64,000 nt of DNA from Candidatus Tectimicrobiota bacterium (GCA_026005175.1 BPKO01000008.1:62001-126000), one strand, 5' to 3'; counted from the first letter of the stretch, positions 45,971-55,668 are shown. Program-made: numbers and translations. The notes: generated from the letters alone by a model not told the origin.

Positions 45971-47066
45971 CGCGTTGCTGATCCGGGCCACCCAGGAAGG
46001 CGCGCTTCCCGGTGCCGTGCTGTGCGTGGGCGTAGGCAGCCAGTTGGTGTGGCAGCGGGCCTACGGCGCGGCGGCGCTGGTGCCGGCCTGGCGGCCGATG
46101 CACTGCGACACGCTGTTCGACGTGGCCTCGCTCACCAAAGTGGTGGCCACGACCTCGCTGGTGCTCCTGGCCTGCCACCACGGGCTGTGCCAGCTCGACG
46201 ACCCGCTGCGCCGGTTTCTTCCTGTGCCGGCGCCGCTGGGCAACGTGACCCTGCGCCAGCTGCTGGCGCACAGCGGTGGGCTGGCGGCCTGGCTGCCCCT
46301 TTACCGCTGGCTGCTGCCCCATGGCCCGCAGCCTTGCACGGCTTCGCAGGCGCGCCTGCGGCTGCAGCAGGCCGTGGCACACATCGCTGCTACGCCGCTG
46401 GCCTATTGCCCCGGGACGGAGGTGCGCTACAGCGACCTGGGCTTCATTCTCCTGGGCGCCGTGCTGGAAGCCGTCTATGCGCAGACGCTTGACCGCCTTT
46501 TTATCGCCCACGTGGCGTGCCCGCTGGGCCTGCGGGCCACCGCCTATCGCCCCCTCTACGGCCCCAGTCCCTTGCCGGAGAGCCCGCAGGCCTATGCCGC
46601 CACCGAAGCCTGCCCCTGGCGCGGGCGGGTGCTGGCCGGCGAGGTGCACGACGAGAACGCCTGGGCCCTTGGCGGGGTGGCCGGCCATGCCGGGCTCTTT
46701 GCCACCGCTGCGGATCTGTGGCGCTTTGCCACGGCGCTGCTGGAAGCGGCGGCGGGACGCCACGACTGGCTCCCTGCGCCTCTGGTGCGGCTGAGCTGGC
46801 AGCGCCAGGCCCCAGGCAGCACGCGGGCCCTGGGCTGGGATACCCCCAGCCCAGGGCAGAGCAGCGCCGGGGAGCTTTTCTCGCCGCAGAGCGTTGGGCA
46901 CCTGGGCTTTACCGGTTGCAGCCTGTGGCTCGACCCCTGCCGCGGCGTCAGCGTGGTCCTGTGCACCAACCGCGTGCATCCCCACCGCCAAAACCCTGTC
47001 CTTGCGCACCTGCGCCCCCAGGTGCACAACCTGGTGATGCGCGCCTTGGGAGTCTCTGCCCCATGA
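45957..47066 (+). CDS. Serine hydrolase / beta-lactamase family (class C-like)
   Basis: TLFDVASLTKVVATTSL (SxxK), YSDLGFILLG (YxN-like), DENAWALGGVAGHAGLFATAADLWRFA. Confidence 0.85.
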   Translation: MQAVDALLIRATQEGALPGAVLCVGVGSQLVWQRAYGAAALVPAWRPMHCDTLFDVASLTKVVATTSLVLLACHHGLCQLDDPLRRFLPVPAPLGNVTLRQLLAHSGGLAAWLPLYRWLLPHGPQPCTASQARLRLQQAVAHIAATPLAYCPGTEVRYSDLGFILLGAVLEAVYAQTLDRLFIAHVACPLGLRATAYRPLYGPSPLPESPQAYAATEACPWRGRVLAGEVHDENAWALGGVAGHAGLFATAADLWRFATALLEAAAGRHDWLPAPLVRLSWQRQAPGSTRALGWDTPSPGQSSAGELFSPQSVGHLGFTGCSLWLDPCRGVSVVLCTNRVHPHRQNPVLAHLRPQVHNLVMRALGVSAP

Positions 47067-48481
47067 TGCCACGCCACGTGCATCTCATTGCCTGCGGTGG
47101 CACCGGCATGGGCAGCCTCGCCGGCATGTTCAAAGCCTGCGGGTGCCACGTCACGGGCTCGGACCAGGCCATTTATCCGCCCATGTCCGAGCAGCTGCAA
47201 GCCTGGGGCGTCCACGTTTTTGAAGGCTTCGATCCGCAGCACCTCGAGCCGCGCCCGGACCTGGTGATCGTGGGCAACGCCGTGCGGCGCGACAACCCTG
47301 AAGCGGTGGCGGCGCAGCAGGCCGGCCTGCCGATCATGTCGTTTCCGCAGGCGCTGGCCCACTTCTTCATCCAAGAGCGCCACGCCGTGGTGGTGGCCGG
47401 CACGCACGGCAAGAGCACCACCACCGCCCTTATCGCCTGGCTGCTCTGCCATGCCGGCTACGACCCCGGCGTCTTCGTGGGCGCGGTGATGCGCAACTTC
47501 GACCGCACCTTTCGGCTGGGTGCCGGCCCCTACTTCGTCGTGGAAGGCGACGAGTACGACAGCGCTTACTTCGACAAGGGCCCGAAGTTTCTCCACTACC
47601 GGCCGCGCACCGCGGTACTCACCTCGCTCGAATTCGACCACGCCGACATTTACCGCGACCTTGCCCACCTGGAGGCGGCTTTTGCCCGCTTCCTGCAGTT
47701 GCTCCCGCAAGCGGGAGCCCTCTTTGCTTGCAGCGACTTTCCGCGCGTGCGCGCCCTGCTTGAGCGCACGCCCTTGCGGGCCACGGTGCAGACCTACGGC
47801 CTTGCCACCGCGGCCGACTGGCAGGTGCGCGACGTGGCCTACGACCCCGACGGCACCCGCTTCACCGTCTGCTACCGTGGCGCCGCCGTGGGGCGCTTTT
47901 TCAGCCCCCTATACGGCCGGCACAACGTGCAAAACGCCCTGGCCGCCATCGCCGTGGGCACCCACCTGGGCCTAAAGCCGCCGCAGCTGGCCGCCGCCTT
48001 GGCAGGCTTCCAGCACCTCAAGCGGCGCGGCGAGGTGCGCGGGCAAGCGGCTGGCGTGACCGTCATCGACGACTTTGCCCACCACCCCACGGCGGTGCGG
48101 GCCACCCTCGACGCGGTGCGGCAGGCCTTTCCGGCCTCGCGCGTGTGGGCCGTCTTCGAGCCGCGCACCGCCACCAGCCGGCGGCGCGTCTTCCAGCACG
48201 ACTACGCCCGCGCCCTGCGCCATGCCGACCGCGTGCTGGTGGCCGAGGTGTACCGCAAAGAACAGATCCCCGAAAGCGAGCGCTTCTCCCCCCCGCAGCT
48301 GGTGCAGGCCCTGCAAGCCAGCGGGGTGCCCGCCTGGTTCTACGAGCGTACCGAAGACATCATCTCCCACCTCTGTCGCGAAGCGCGTGCGCCGGACGTC
48401 GTCGTCATCATGTCCAACGGGGGATTTGACAACATCCACCAGCGCCTTCTTGCCGCCTTGGCACGGCGCGTGGCGCCCTGA
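47063..48481 (+). CDS. mpl: UDP-N-acetylmuramate:L-alanyl-gamma-D-glutamyl-meso-diaminopimelate ligase
   Basis: HLIACGGTGMGSLAGMFKACGCHVTGSD, VAGTHGKSTTTALIAW, VVEGDEYDSAYFDKGPKFLHYRPRTAVLTSLEFDHADIY, DDFAHHPTAVRATL. Confidence 0.93.
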   Translation: MMPRHVHLIACGGTGMGSLAGMFKACGCHVTGSDQAIYPPMSEQLQAWGVHVFEGFDPQHLEPRPDLVIVGNAVRRDNPEAVAAQQAGLPIMSFPQALAHFFIQERHAVVVAGTHGKSTTTALIAWLLCHAGYDPGVFVGAVMRNFDRTFRLGAGPYFVVEGDEYDSAYFDKGPKFLHYRPRTAVLTSLEFDHADIYRDLAHLEAAFARFLQLLPQAGALFACSDFPRVRALLERTPLRATVQTYGLATAADWQVRDVAYDPDGTRFTVCYRGAAVGRFFSPLYGRHNVQNALAAIAVGTHLGLKPPQLAAALAGFQHLKRRGEVRGQAAGVTVIDDFAHHPTAVRATLDAVRQAFPASRVWAVFEPRTATSRRRVFQHDYARALRHADRVLVAEVYRKEQIPESERFSPPQLVQALQASGVPAWFYERTEDIISHLCREARAPDVVVIMSNGGFDNIHQRLLAALARRVAP

Positions 48482-48482
48482 G

Positions 48483-48523
48483 GCGGTTTTCCCCTGGCCA
48501 CTCGTCAAGAAAACCGCTATACT
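48483..48523 (+). promoter_or_regulatory. Inverted repeat GCGGTTTTC-N17-GAAAACCGC ending at TATACT
   Basis: Perfect 9-bp arms 48483-48491/48509-48517; TATACT 48518-48523; starts right after mpl stop. Confidence 0.55.
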
Positions 48524-48557
48524 GCGAAGACATCCAGACTTCTTGAGGTGAGGCGCC

Positions 48558-49424
48558 ATGAAGAAAAACGGGTACGGTGCGGGTCTTGTCGCGCTCTTGT
48601 TGTTCATGCTGAGCCAAACCGGCAAAGCCACGCCAACCGCTTATGTGCTGCGCTTTTCCGATGTTCCGGCGCTGCAGCAGGCGGCCAATTCCCATCACGC
48701 CTATGTCTATACCCCTCTTGACGAGCCTGAAGCGCCGGCAGCGCCGGCGGTGGACTGGCTCAAGGCACAAGGCTGGAAGCAGGTCTGGCCCCTGCTTCAC
48801 CCTACCGACAAGTTCCTGACGTTTGCCGGCCCCCACACGCAGCGCTACTTACGCATTGCCACGGAAGACAACTACTACATCTGGACACGCCGTCTCGAAG
48901 TCGACCCGCAGCAGCTGCCCATTTTGGAGCTCACCTGGGGGGTAGAGCGCTTTCCTACCGGAGCGGCCCTCGACCTCTACCGGGCCAACGACCGCGCCCT
49001 GGCGGTGCTCGTTTTCTTCGGGGAGAAGGTGTCCGCTGGCGGCGTCCTCATCCCCAACGTCCCTCGCGGGCTGGCCTTTTTCTGGGGGGAAACGGAAACC
49101 GTCGGCGCCACGTACACCTGCGTACCGGCGCGCAACGGCCCGGCCGAAGTGCGCATGCAGTGCAAGTATCCCCACGTCAAGTACATTGCCCTGCGCCGCG
49201 GCGAGGCTGGAACCGTGCACACCGACCGCGTCGACCTCGTGGCCTTGTTCAAGCAGCACTTTCCGGACTACTGGCAGCAGCACCGCCGCGTGCCGCCGGT
49301 GGTGGCGGTGAGCTTCGAAGCCGGCTCCAACCAGACCCACAGCGCTTCGCTTGCCCGCCTCTACGCGCTGGTCTTCAAGCCAGCGGGGGCGCCGCTGTTG
49401 CAGCCGGCGGCAGGGTCGCGCTAA
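48558..49424 (+). CDS. Secreted DUF3047-like protein
   Basis: Signal peptide; QRYLRIATEDNYYIWTRRLEVDPQQLPILELTWGVERFP...DRALAVLVFFG; PPVVAVSFEAGSNQT. Confidence 0.6.
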   Translation: MKKNGYGAGLVALLLFMLSQTGKATPTAYVLRFSDVPALQQAANSHHAYVYTPLDEPEAPAAPAVDWLKAQGWKQVWPLLHPTDKFLTFAGPHTQRYLRIATEDNYYIWTRRLEVDPQQLPILELTWGVERFPTGAALDLYRANDRALAVLVFFGEKVSAGGVLIPNVPRGLAFFWGETETVGATYTCVPARNGPAEVRMQCKYPHVKYIALRRGEAGTVHTDRVDLVALFKQHFPDYWQQHRRVPPVVAVSFEAGSNQTHSASLARLYALVFKPAGAPLLQPAAGSR

Positions 49425-49459
49425 GCGGGCTGGTAAGGCAAGCGCACGCCCGCTACAAT
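49424..49459 (+). promoter_or_regulatory. Inverted repeat AGCGGGC-N17-GCCCGCT overlapping TACAAT -10-like hexamer
   Basis: Arms 49424-49430/49448-49454; TACAAT 49454-49459. Confidence 0.4.
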
Positions 49460-49501
49460 AGCCCTGTCGTGGCGCCCCCCTGGAGATAAGGACGCTGGGC
49501 C

Positions 49502-50824
49502 ATGAGCGCGGACACCTCTTCTCTAGCAGACACGTCCTCCACCCTGGTCCAGCGGCGTGCCAAGCACTGGCGTCTGCTCGCGCCTCTTTTGGCGGCGGCC
49601 CTTGTGGGACTGGGCTACTGGGGCCTGCGGTGGTGGTGGTACACGCTCCATCACGTCTCCACGGACGATGCCCGCGTCAAGGGGCGCCTCATCACCCTCA
49701 GCGCCCAGGTCCCAGGACGACTGGTGGTGCTGAGCGTGGAAGAAGGCCAGCGCGTGCGGCAGGGCGAGCTGATCGCCCGCCTGCAGCCCGACGAGTACGA
49801 AGCGCAGGTTGCGCTGCACGCGGCCGCCTTGGAAGCGGCCAGGAGCCAGCTGGCCAGCGCCGAAGCCGAACTGGAGCTGGCCCGCACCACGGCCATCGGC
49901 GCCGTCGAGCGCTCCGACGCCGCGCTGGGAATTTCGCTCAGCCAGCTGGCAGAGGCAGAAAAAGCGGCGGCGCTCGAGGCCGAGCGAGTCAAAGCCTCCT
50001 TGCGCGAGAAAGAGGCCGCGGTGGAAGAAGCCAAAGCGCGGCTCAGCGGCGCCAAGGCGACGCTCGACAAAGCCGCCGTCGACCTCGAGCGCGCCCGGCG
50101 CCTGTTTGCAGACGGCGTCATCGCCGCGCAGCAGCGCGATCAGGCTGCTGCCGCATACGACTTGGCCCTCGCCCAGTACCAGTCGGCCCAGGAAGCCCTC
50201 AACAAGAGCCAGGCCCTGCTGGCCATGGCGCAAGCCGAAAGCCGCCGGGTGCAGCTCTTGCTCGACAACGTGCGGACCCGTCAGCGCCAGGTGCTCGAGT
50301 CCGAGGCTCTCAAAAAGCTCGCCAGCGCCGAGTGGCAGCGGGTGCGCAAGCAGGAAGAGGTGGTCAAGCACCTGCAGGCCAAGGTGCAGGAAGCCGAGGC
50401 AAGGCTCGCGCTGGCCCGCCTGCGCCTGGCCGAGACCACCCTCACCAGCCCCGTCGACGGGGTGGTCAGCCAAGTCATCGCCGATGCCGGTGAGTACGTG
50501 CAACCCGGACAACCCATCGTTATCGTCCACGACCCGCGTGACGTGTGGATCGAAGCCAACATCGAAGAAACCCACATCCGCAAGGTGCGCGTGGGGCAGC
50601 CGGTGGAGATCGCCGTGGATGCCTATCCTGATCGCACCTTTCACGGCACGGTGGCCCAAATCGGCACGGCCACGCGCTCGGAGTTTGCCCTGATTCCGGT
50701 CGGCAGCGCTTCGGCCCACTTCATCAAAGTCACGCAGCGGATCCCGGTGCGCATCGCCGTGGCCAACCCCGAAGGGCTGCTCAAGCCGGGCATGATGGTG
50801 GTGGTCGGCATCCGGGTCAAATAG
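49502..50824 (+). CDS. HlyD/EmrA family membrane fusion protein
   Basis: N-terminal TM, HHVSTDDARVKGRLITLSAQVPGRLVVLSVEEGQRVRQGELIARLQP, long coiled coil, LTSPVDGVVSQVIADAGEYVQPGQPIVIV. Confidence 0.9.
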   Translation: MSADTSSLADTSSTLVQRRAKHWRLLAPLLAAALVGLGYWGLRWWWYTLHHVSTDDARVKGRLITLSAQVPGRLVVLSVEEGQRVRQGELIARLQPDEYEAQVALHAAALEAARSQLASAEAELELARTTAIGAVERSDAALGISLSQLAEAEKAAALEAERVKASLREKEAAVEEAKARLSGAKATLDKAAVDLERARRLFADGVIAAQQRDQAAAAYDLALAQYQSAQEALNKSQALLAMAQAESRRVQLLLDNVRTRQRQVLESEALKKLASAEWQRVRKQEEVVKHLQAKVQEAEARLALARLRLAETTLTSPVDGVVSQVIADAGEYVQPGQPIVIVHDPRDVWIEANIEETHIRKVRVGQPVEIAVDAYPDRTFHGTVAQIGTATRSEFALIPVGSASAHFIKVTQRIPVRIAVANPEGLLKPGMMVVVGIRVK

Positions 50825-50834
50825 CCACTCGGGC

Positions 50835-51200
50835 TTAGCGGGACGAGGGCTCCTGGAGCGGAGGCCACCAGCGATAGCGTGCCAGATCGATGCGGCCCTG
50901 GAGGTCAAAGACCACCCCTTCCGCTTCCAGGCGCAGGCGCTGCAACAGCGGACTTTCTGGAGGGAAGCGGGGGCTGATCTGCCCGCGGTGGTTGATGACG
51001 CGGTGCCAGGGCACATCGCTGGCGCCGCGCAGGGCGCGCAGCGCATAGCCGACGGCACGGGCGGCATGCGGGCTGCCCAGCAGGGCCGCCACTTGCCCGT
51101 ACGTCACCACCTTGCCCCGCGGTACCTGACGCACCAGGGCGTAGACCCGCTGGTAGAAGTTGGCAGATTCCTGTGGAGACTTATGGTCTGGCGATTGCAT
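50835..51200 (-). CDS. Alkyltransferase-like (ATL) protein, MGMT family with Trp replacing catalytic Cys
   Basis: RQVPRGKVVTYGQVAALLGSPHAARAVGYALRAL...VPWHRVINHRGQIS. Confidence 0.88.
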   Translation of the reverse strand: MQSPDHKSPQESANFYQRVYALVRQVPRGKVVTYGQVAALLGSPHAARAVGYALRALRGASDVPWHRVINHRGQISPRFPPESPLLQRLRLEAEGVVFDLQGRIDLARYRWWPPLQEPSSR

Positions 51201-51373
51201 TTACCTTCCCTGCGGTGCCTGCGCAGCGCCGCAGGCGCACGGTCCAGCCCTAACCCGTTGGCAAAAGACGTCTGCCCGCCGGCCGCCGCGGGCAGCCACG
51301 CCGTGGCGTTTTCTATCACAAGGGAGACGCGGCGGGCAAGCGCGTCTTGCCACTCCCGGAGCGAGGAATTCTG

Positions 51374-52816
51374 ATGGAGCTGTACGAACTGCGGCAGCAC
51401 GTTGAGCTTGCCCTGGACCTTCTGGCCGCCGAACCCGGCATCGTGGAAGCCGAGGTGTGTGCTTCCTGGTGCACCTGGCACCAGGTCGCCATCGCCTACG
51501 ACGCCGACCGCCCCGGCGAAGCCCTTGCCGCACCTTGCACCACGCCCACATACGGCATCGGCATGCTGGTGGTCGTCGCGCCTGGACAGCGGGTGGGCTT
51601 TGGCTACGACAGCGACGACCTGTCACCCGAGGCCATTCGCTTTGCCCTGGAGCGGGCGCGAGAAAACGCCATGCCCGACCCTGACTTCGTCGGCCTGGCG
51701 CGGCCGCTGGCGCCCGTCCCCCCGCTGCCGGCGTTTTTCGACCCCGAGGTGGTGGCCCTGGCGCCGGAAGAGCTGGCCAGCTTGGCGGCCGATGCCCTGC
51801 ACGGCGCACTCTCTGCTTGTCAGGAGGCCGGCTACACCACGGGGGTGGCGGTCAGCGGCACCCTGGAGAGCCGCACCACCCACCTGGTGGTGGGCAACAC
51901 CCACGGGCTCCTCCAGGGGGAAACCACCACCGCCGTGCTGGGAAGCCTCTCCGTGGCGCTGCGCCGCGATCAAGTCCACGGCACCGACAGCCGTGGCACC
52001 ACCCATCTGCAAGATTTTGCCGCTGCCGAGCTCGGCCGTGAAGCAGCACAGCGGGCCCTCCTTACCCGGGGGGGCGTGACGCTTCCTGCCGGCAGCTACC
52101 CGGTGATCTTTGGCCCCCGTGCCGTTGCCGACCTGCTGCAAGACCTGGTGCTGCCCGCCCTCAGCCTCGACACCGTGGCGGCCGGCACCAGCCCGTGGGG
52201 CACTTGCTTGGGACAGCAAGTGGCCGCGCCGCTGCTCTTCCTTGTCGACGACGGCCGCCAGCCGCGCCTGCTCGGCAGCCACGCCATCACCGGCGAAGGC
52301 CTGCCCACCGGTCGCACCGCTCTCCTTGAGGCCGGTCGCCTGGTGGGCTTTCTGGCCGATGTCTACCACGCCCAGAAGCTGGCGCCGCGCCTGGATACCC
52401 TTCCCCCCCGCAACGGCATGCGCTTTGCCACCGATGGCGCCAGCTTCCGCATGCGCCCGGGCATCTTCCCTACCAACGTCTTGGTGAGCGGCGAAGGCGC
52501 CGTGGCCCCAGAAGCGCTGCTGGCTGCGGTGCGCGACGGCATTTACGTCGATTCGCTGTGGGCCACGCAGCCCCGGGGCGAGCTCCGCAGCGGGCGCTTC
52601 ACCGCCACGGTCATCGGACCCTCGTTCCACATCCGGCAAGGCAAGCGCCAGCGCCCCTTGCGGCCCGGCACCCTGCGCCTGGAAGACGACTTCTGCGACT
52701 TGCTGCGGCGCCTCGACGGCCTCTCCACTGCCACCCTCGCGGTGCCTTTGGCCACCGGCCATTCTCTGGTGGTGGCGCCCGAACTGCGCTGCCCGTTTGC
52801 CCGCTTTACGGCGTAG
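51374..52816 (+). CDS. TldD/PmbA family metallopeptidase
   Basis: AIAYDADRPGEALA; YPVIFGPRAVADLLQDLVLPALSLDTVAAGTSPWG; GEGLPTGRTALLEAGRLVGFLADVYHAQKL. Confidence 0.8.
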   Translation: MELYELRQHVELALDLLAAEPGIVEAEVCASWCTWHQVAIAYDADRPGEALAAPCTTPTYGIGMLVVVAPGQRVGFGYDSDDLSPEAIRFALERARENAMPDPDFVGLARPLAPVPPLPAFFDPEVVALAPEELASLAADALHGALSACQEAGYTTGVAVSGTLESRTTHLVVGNTHGLLQGETTTAVLGSLSVALRRDQVHGTDSRGTTHLQDFAAAELGREAAQRALLTRGGVTLPAGSYPVIFGPRAVADLLQDLVLPALSLDTVAAGTSPWGTCLGQQVAAPLLFLVDDGRQPRLLGSHAITGEGLPTGRTALLEAGRLVGFLADVYHAQKLAPRLDTLPPRNGMRFATDGASFRMRPGIFPTNVLVSGEGAVAPEALLAAVRDGIYVDSLWATQPRGELRSGRFTATVIGPSFHIRQGKRQRPLRPGTLRLEDDFCDLLRRLDGLSTATLAVPLATGHSLVVAPELRCPFARFTA

Positions 52817-53588
52817 TCTCCCCCTCAGCCACCGGGGGATCCGGCGCCTCCCCGGGGTGCTGCAGGGCCCAGGCCAGCTGGCGGGCGATCCCCCGCAAGA
52901 GGGCCACGTCGCGGCGCTCCAGCCCGGCGCGGTCGAAGATGCGGCGCAGGCCCTCGAGCACGCGCGTCACGGCAGCGTCGCCGGCAAAGCCACGAATGGC
53001 CAGCGTCTGGCGCACGTGTTCGTACATGGCCGTCACCTCTGCCAGCGGGGCCAGCGCTGGCGGCGGCAGCGGCGGTGGCGGGGCGCTCGCCAGCAGGATC
53101 TCGTAACAGACGATGAGCACGGCCTGCGCCAGATTGAGCGAGGTGGCGGCCGGCACGGTGGGAATGGTGAGCAGCTCGTGGCAGAGATCGAGTTCGGCAC
53201 GGGTGAGGCCGCTGTCTTCGGGACCAAACAGCACGCCGACGCGGTGCTGCTGGGTCAAGGCGGGGAGCTTCTGGGCCCACTGGCGCGGCGCAAGGGGAGG
53301 ATGGCGGAAGTGGCGGCGGCGTGCCGAGGTGCCCACCAGCCAGTGGCAGTCTGCCACGGCCTCTTCAAGGGTGGCGCACACGCGGGCCTGCTGCAAGAGC
53401 CCTTGGGCGTCGCAGGCCATCATGCGCGCTTCGGGATGCGGGAAGCGCTCGGGGGCTACCAGCACCAAGTGGCGCAGTCCCATGTTGTGCATGGCCCGGG
53501 CCACCGCGCCGATGTTGCCGGGGCTCTGCGGCCGCACCAGGACGATGCGCACCTGCTCGCTGCGCACTCTGGCGAAAGGCTTTGACAT
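52806..53588 (-). CDS. TrmJ/TrmH-type RNA methyltransferase (SpoU family)
   Basis: RIVLVRPQSPGNIGAVARAMHNMGLRHLVLV, GVLFGPEDSGLTRAELDLCHELLTIPT, SLNLAQAVLIVCYEIL. Confidence 0.9.
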   Translation of the reverse strand: MSKPFARVRSEQVRIVLVRPQSPGNIGAVARAMHNMGLRHLVLVAPERFPHPEARMMACDAQGLLQQARVCATLEEAVADCHWLVGTSARRRHFRHPPLAPRQWAQKLPALTQQHRVGVLFGPEDSGLTRAELDLCHELLTIPTVPAATSLNLAQAVLIVCYEILLASAPPPPLPPPALAPLAEVTAMYEHVRQTLAIRGFAGDAAVTRVLEGLRRIFDRAGLERRDVALLRGIARQLAWALQHPGEAPDPPVAEGETTP

Positions 53589-53715
53589 GCCTCGGTCCTT
53601 TCGCTACGTTATAACGCGTTGCCTGGGCCGTTGAGGGAGCACCCCGTGACCTGCACCCGCCTCTCCCGGAGCCGAACCTGCCGCCCGTGCGGCGCGGCGT
53701 CCCGCCCCGGACGCC

Positions 53716-54159
53716 ATGGTGCAGGCGTTTGCCGAGCTGCGCGAAACCTTGCAGCACGACCTGCACGAGCAGTTCCGCTCCCTGGAGCAGCAGCTTCAGC
53801 GCGACGGCCAGCGGCAGCGCGAGCGGCTCGACGCCGAGCTGCACAAGGTCCGGCAGCAGCTGGCCACCCTGGAACAGGAGACCCTGCGCCAGCAGCAAGC
53901 GCTGCGCGCCACGCTCCACGAAACCCTGGAGCGGCTGCGCAAAGAAGTGACCGAGGCGCTCCAGCGCCTGGCCCAGGACGTGGGCAGCGCTTTGCAGCAG
54001 GCCGACACGCAGGCACAGCGGGCTCTTGAAGCCCTGCGCAACGAGGTGCTGCGCATGTTCCTGGAGCGCGACGCCACCACGCTACGCCGCCACGAGCTTG
54101 CCGAGCAGCTCATCGCCCTGGGCAAGCAGCTGCAGGCCACCGCTTCGGACGACGCATAG
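53716..54159 (+). CDS. Coiled-coil hypothetical protein
   Basis: Continuous amphipathic Q/E/R-rich heptads over most of the 147 aa. Confidence 0.5.
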   Translation: MVQAFAELRETLQHDLHEQFRSLEQQLQRDGQRQRERLDAELHKVRQQLATLEQETLRQQQALRATLHETLERLRKEVTEALQRLAQDVGSALQQADTQAQRALEALRNEVLRMFLERDATTLRRHELAEQLIALGKQLQATASDDA

Positions 54160-54180
54160 CCCTTCTCTCCCTGCTGCAAC

Positions 54181-55668
54181 TCATCCCAGGACCAGGCGCG
54201 GGTCGATACCGTACTTGCGCAGCCGGTACCCGAGCTGGCGCGGCGTGATACCCAGCAGCGTGGCGGCGCGCGTCTGCACGCCCCCGCAGCGCCGCAGCGC
54301 CTCGAGCAGCCGCTGGCGTTCGACGTCTGCCACCGCCTGCGGCAGGGAGGCGGCGTCGGCCGGCGGGTTCGGCCGCGCTGCCGGCGTGGCGAATCCGGGG
54401 GCCGGCAGGGGGACGTCCTCGGGGGCGATGATGTCGCGGCGCGCCATCACCACCATACGCTCGATGCAGTTTTCCAGCTCGCGCACGTTACCCGGCCAGT
54501 CGTAACTGACAATGAGCTCCATGGCCGCCGAGGAGATCTTGACCTCCTTGTGGTTTTCGGCATTGAAGCGCTGCAGGAAGTGGCCCACCAGCAGCGGGAT
54601 ATCCTCGCGCCGCTGGCGCAGTGGCGGCAAGACGATGGGCACGACGTTGAGGCGGTAGTAGAGGTCCTCGCGAAAGCGCCGCATGCGTACCGCCTCCTCA
54701 AGGTCGGTATTAGTGGCAGCGATGATGCGCACGTCGACGTGGATGGGACGATTGCCTCCGACGCGCTCGAAGGTGCGCTCCTGCAGCACCCGCAGCAGCT
54801 TGACCTGCACCGCGGGGCCGATGTCGCCGATTTCGTCGAGAAAAAGCGTTCCCTTGTCGGCCAGCTCGAAGCGCCCGCGGCGCATTTTGACGGCGCCGGT
54901 AAAGGCGCCGCGCTCGTGGCCAAAGAGCTCGCTTTCGAGCAAACTCTCAGGCAGCGCCGCGCAGTTGAGGGTAACAAACGGCTGCTCGCGCCGCGGGCTG
55001 AGCCGGTGCAGGGCGCGGGCAATGAGTTCCTTCCCCGTGCCGCTTTCCCCACGCAGCAGCACCGTGGAGCGGCTGCGCGCCGCCTGCTCCACTTCGCGCA
55101 GCACCTGGCGCATCACTGGGCTCTGGCCGATGATCTGGTCGGGATCGTAGGCGGTGGGACTGCTCGGGGCGGCCGGCTCCGGCGGGGCAGCCTTGAGCTG
55201 CGCTTGCAAATCGGCATTTTGCACGTACAGCCCCAGCAGGGTGCCGGCTGCCTCCAGCCATGCCAGCTGGGCTTCAAGCGTCGCTGGCGGCGGCGGGGCA
55301 CAGAAGGCGACCACCACGCCCAGGGCTTGCTGCCAGCCGCGCAGCGGGGCGGCCAGCAGCAGCCCTTCGGCGCCGCTTGTCCCGCCACTGCCGGGCAAGA
55401 CCACACGCCGCGCCGTAGCCGACGCCGGCGCCTCGAGATTGGCCGCCAGCTCGCGTGCCAGCTCGACCAGCTGCGGCCCCTGGGCGCCCCAGTGGTATTC
55501 CGGGGCGCGGCGGCCCACCGCGCGCCGCAAAGCAAGAGCCACACCGCGCGCCGCCAGGGTGTCGGCAAGCAGCGGCAGTGCCCGCTCCAGCACCCCACCG
55601 GCGTGCCGCACCCCGCTTGCCACGCTGGCCAGCTGGCGTAGCAGGTGCAAAGAAGCCTCAAGTGCCAT
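54181..55668 (-). CDS. NifA-like sigma-54-dependent transcriptional activator (GAF-AAA-HTH)
   Basis: GESGTGKELIARALH, ELFGHERGAFTGAVKMRRGRFELADKGTLFLDEIG, GVQTRAATLLGITPRQLGYRLRKYGID. Confidence 0.9.
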   Translation of the reverse strand: MALEASLHLLRQLASVASGVRHAGGVLERALPLLADTLAARGVALALRRAVGRRAPEYHWGAQGPQLVELARELAANLEAPASATARRVVLPGSGGTSGAEGLLLAAPLRGWQQALGVVVAFCAPPPPATLEAQLAWLEAAGTLLGLYVQNADLQAQLKAAPPEPAAPSSPTAYDPDQIIGQSPVMRQVLREVEQAARSRSTVLLRGESGTGKELIARALHRLSPRREQPFVTLNCAALPESLLESELFGHERGAFTGAVKMRRGRFELADKGTLFLDEIGDIGPAVQVKLLRVLQERTFERVGGNRPIHVDVRIIAATNTDLEEAVRMRRFREDLYYRLNVVPIVLPPLRQRREDIPLLVGHFLQRFNAENHKEVKISSAAMELIVSYDWPGNVRELENCIERMVVMARRDIIAPEDVPLPAPGFATPAARPNPPADAASLPQAVADVERQRLLEALRRCGGVQTRAATLLGITPRQLGYRLRKYGIDPRLVLG

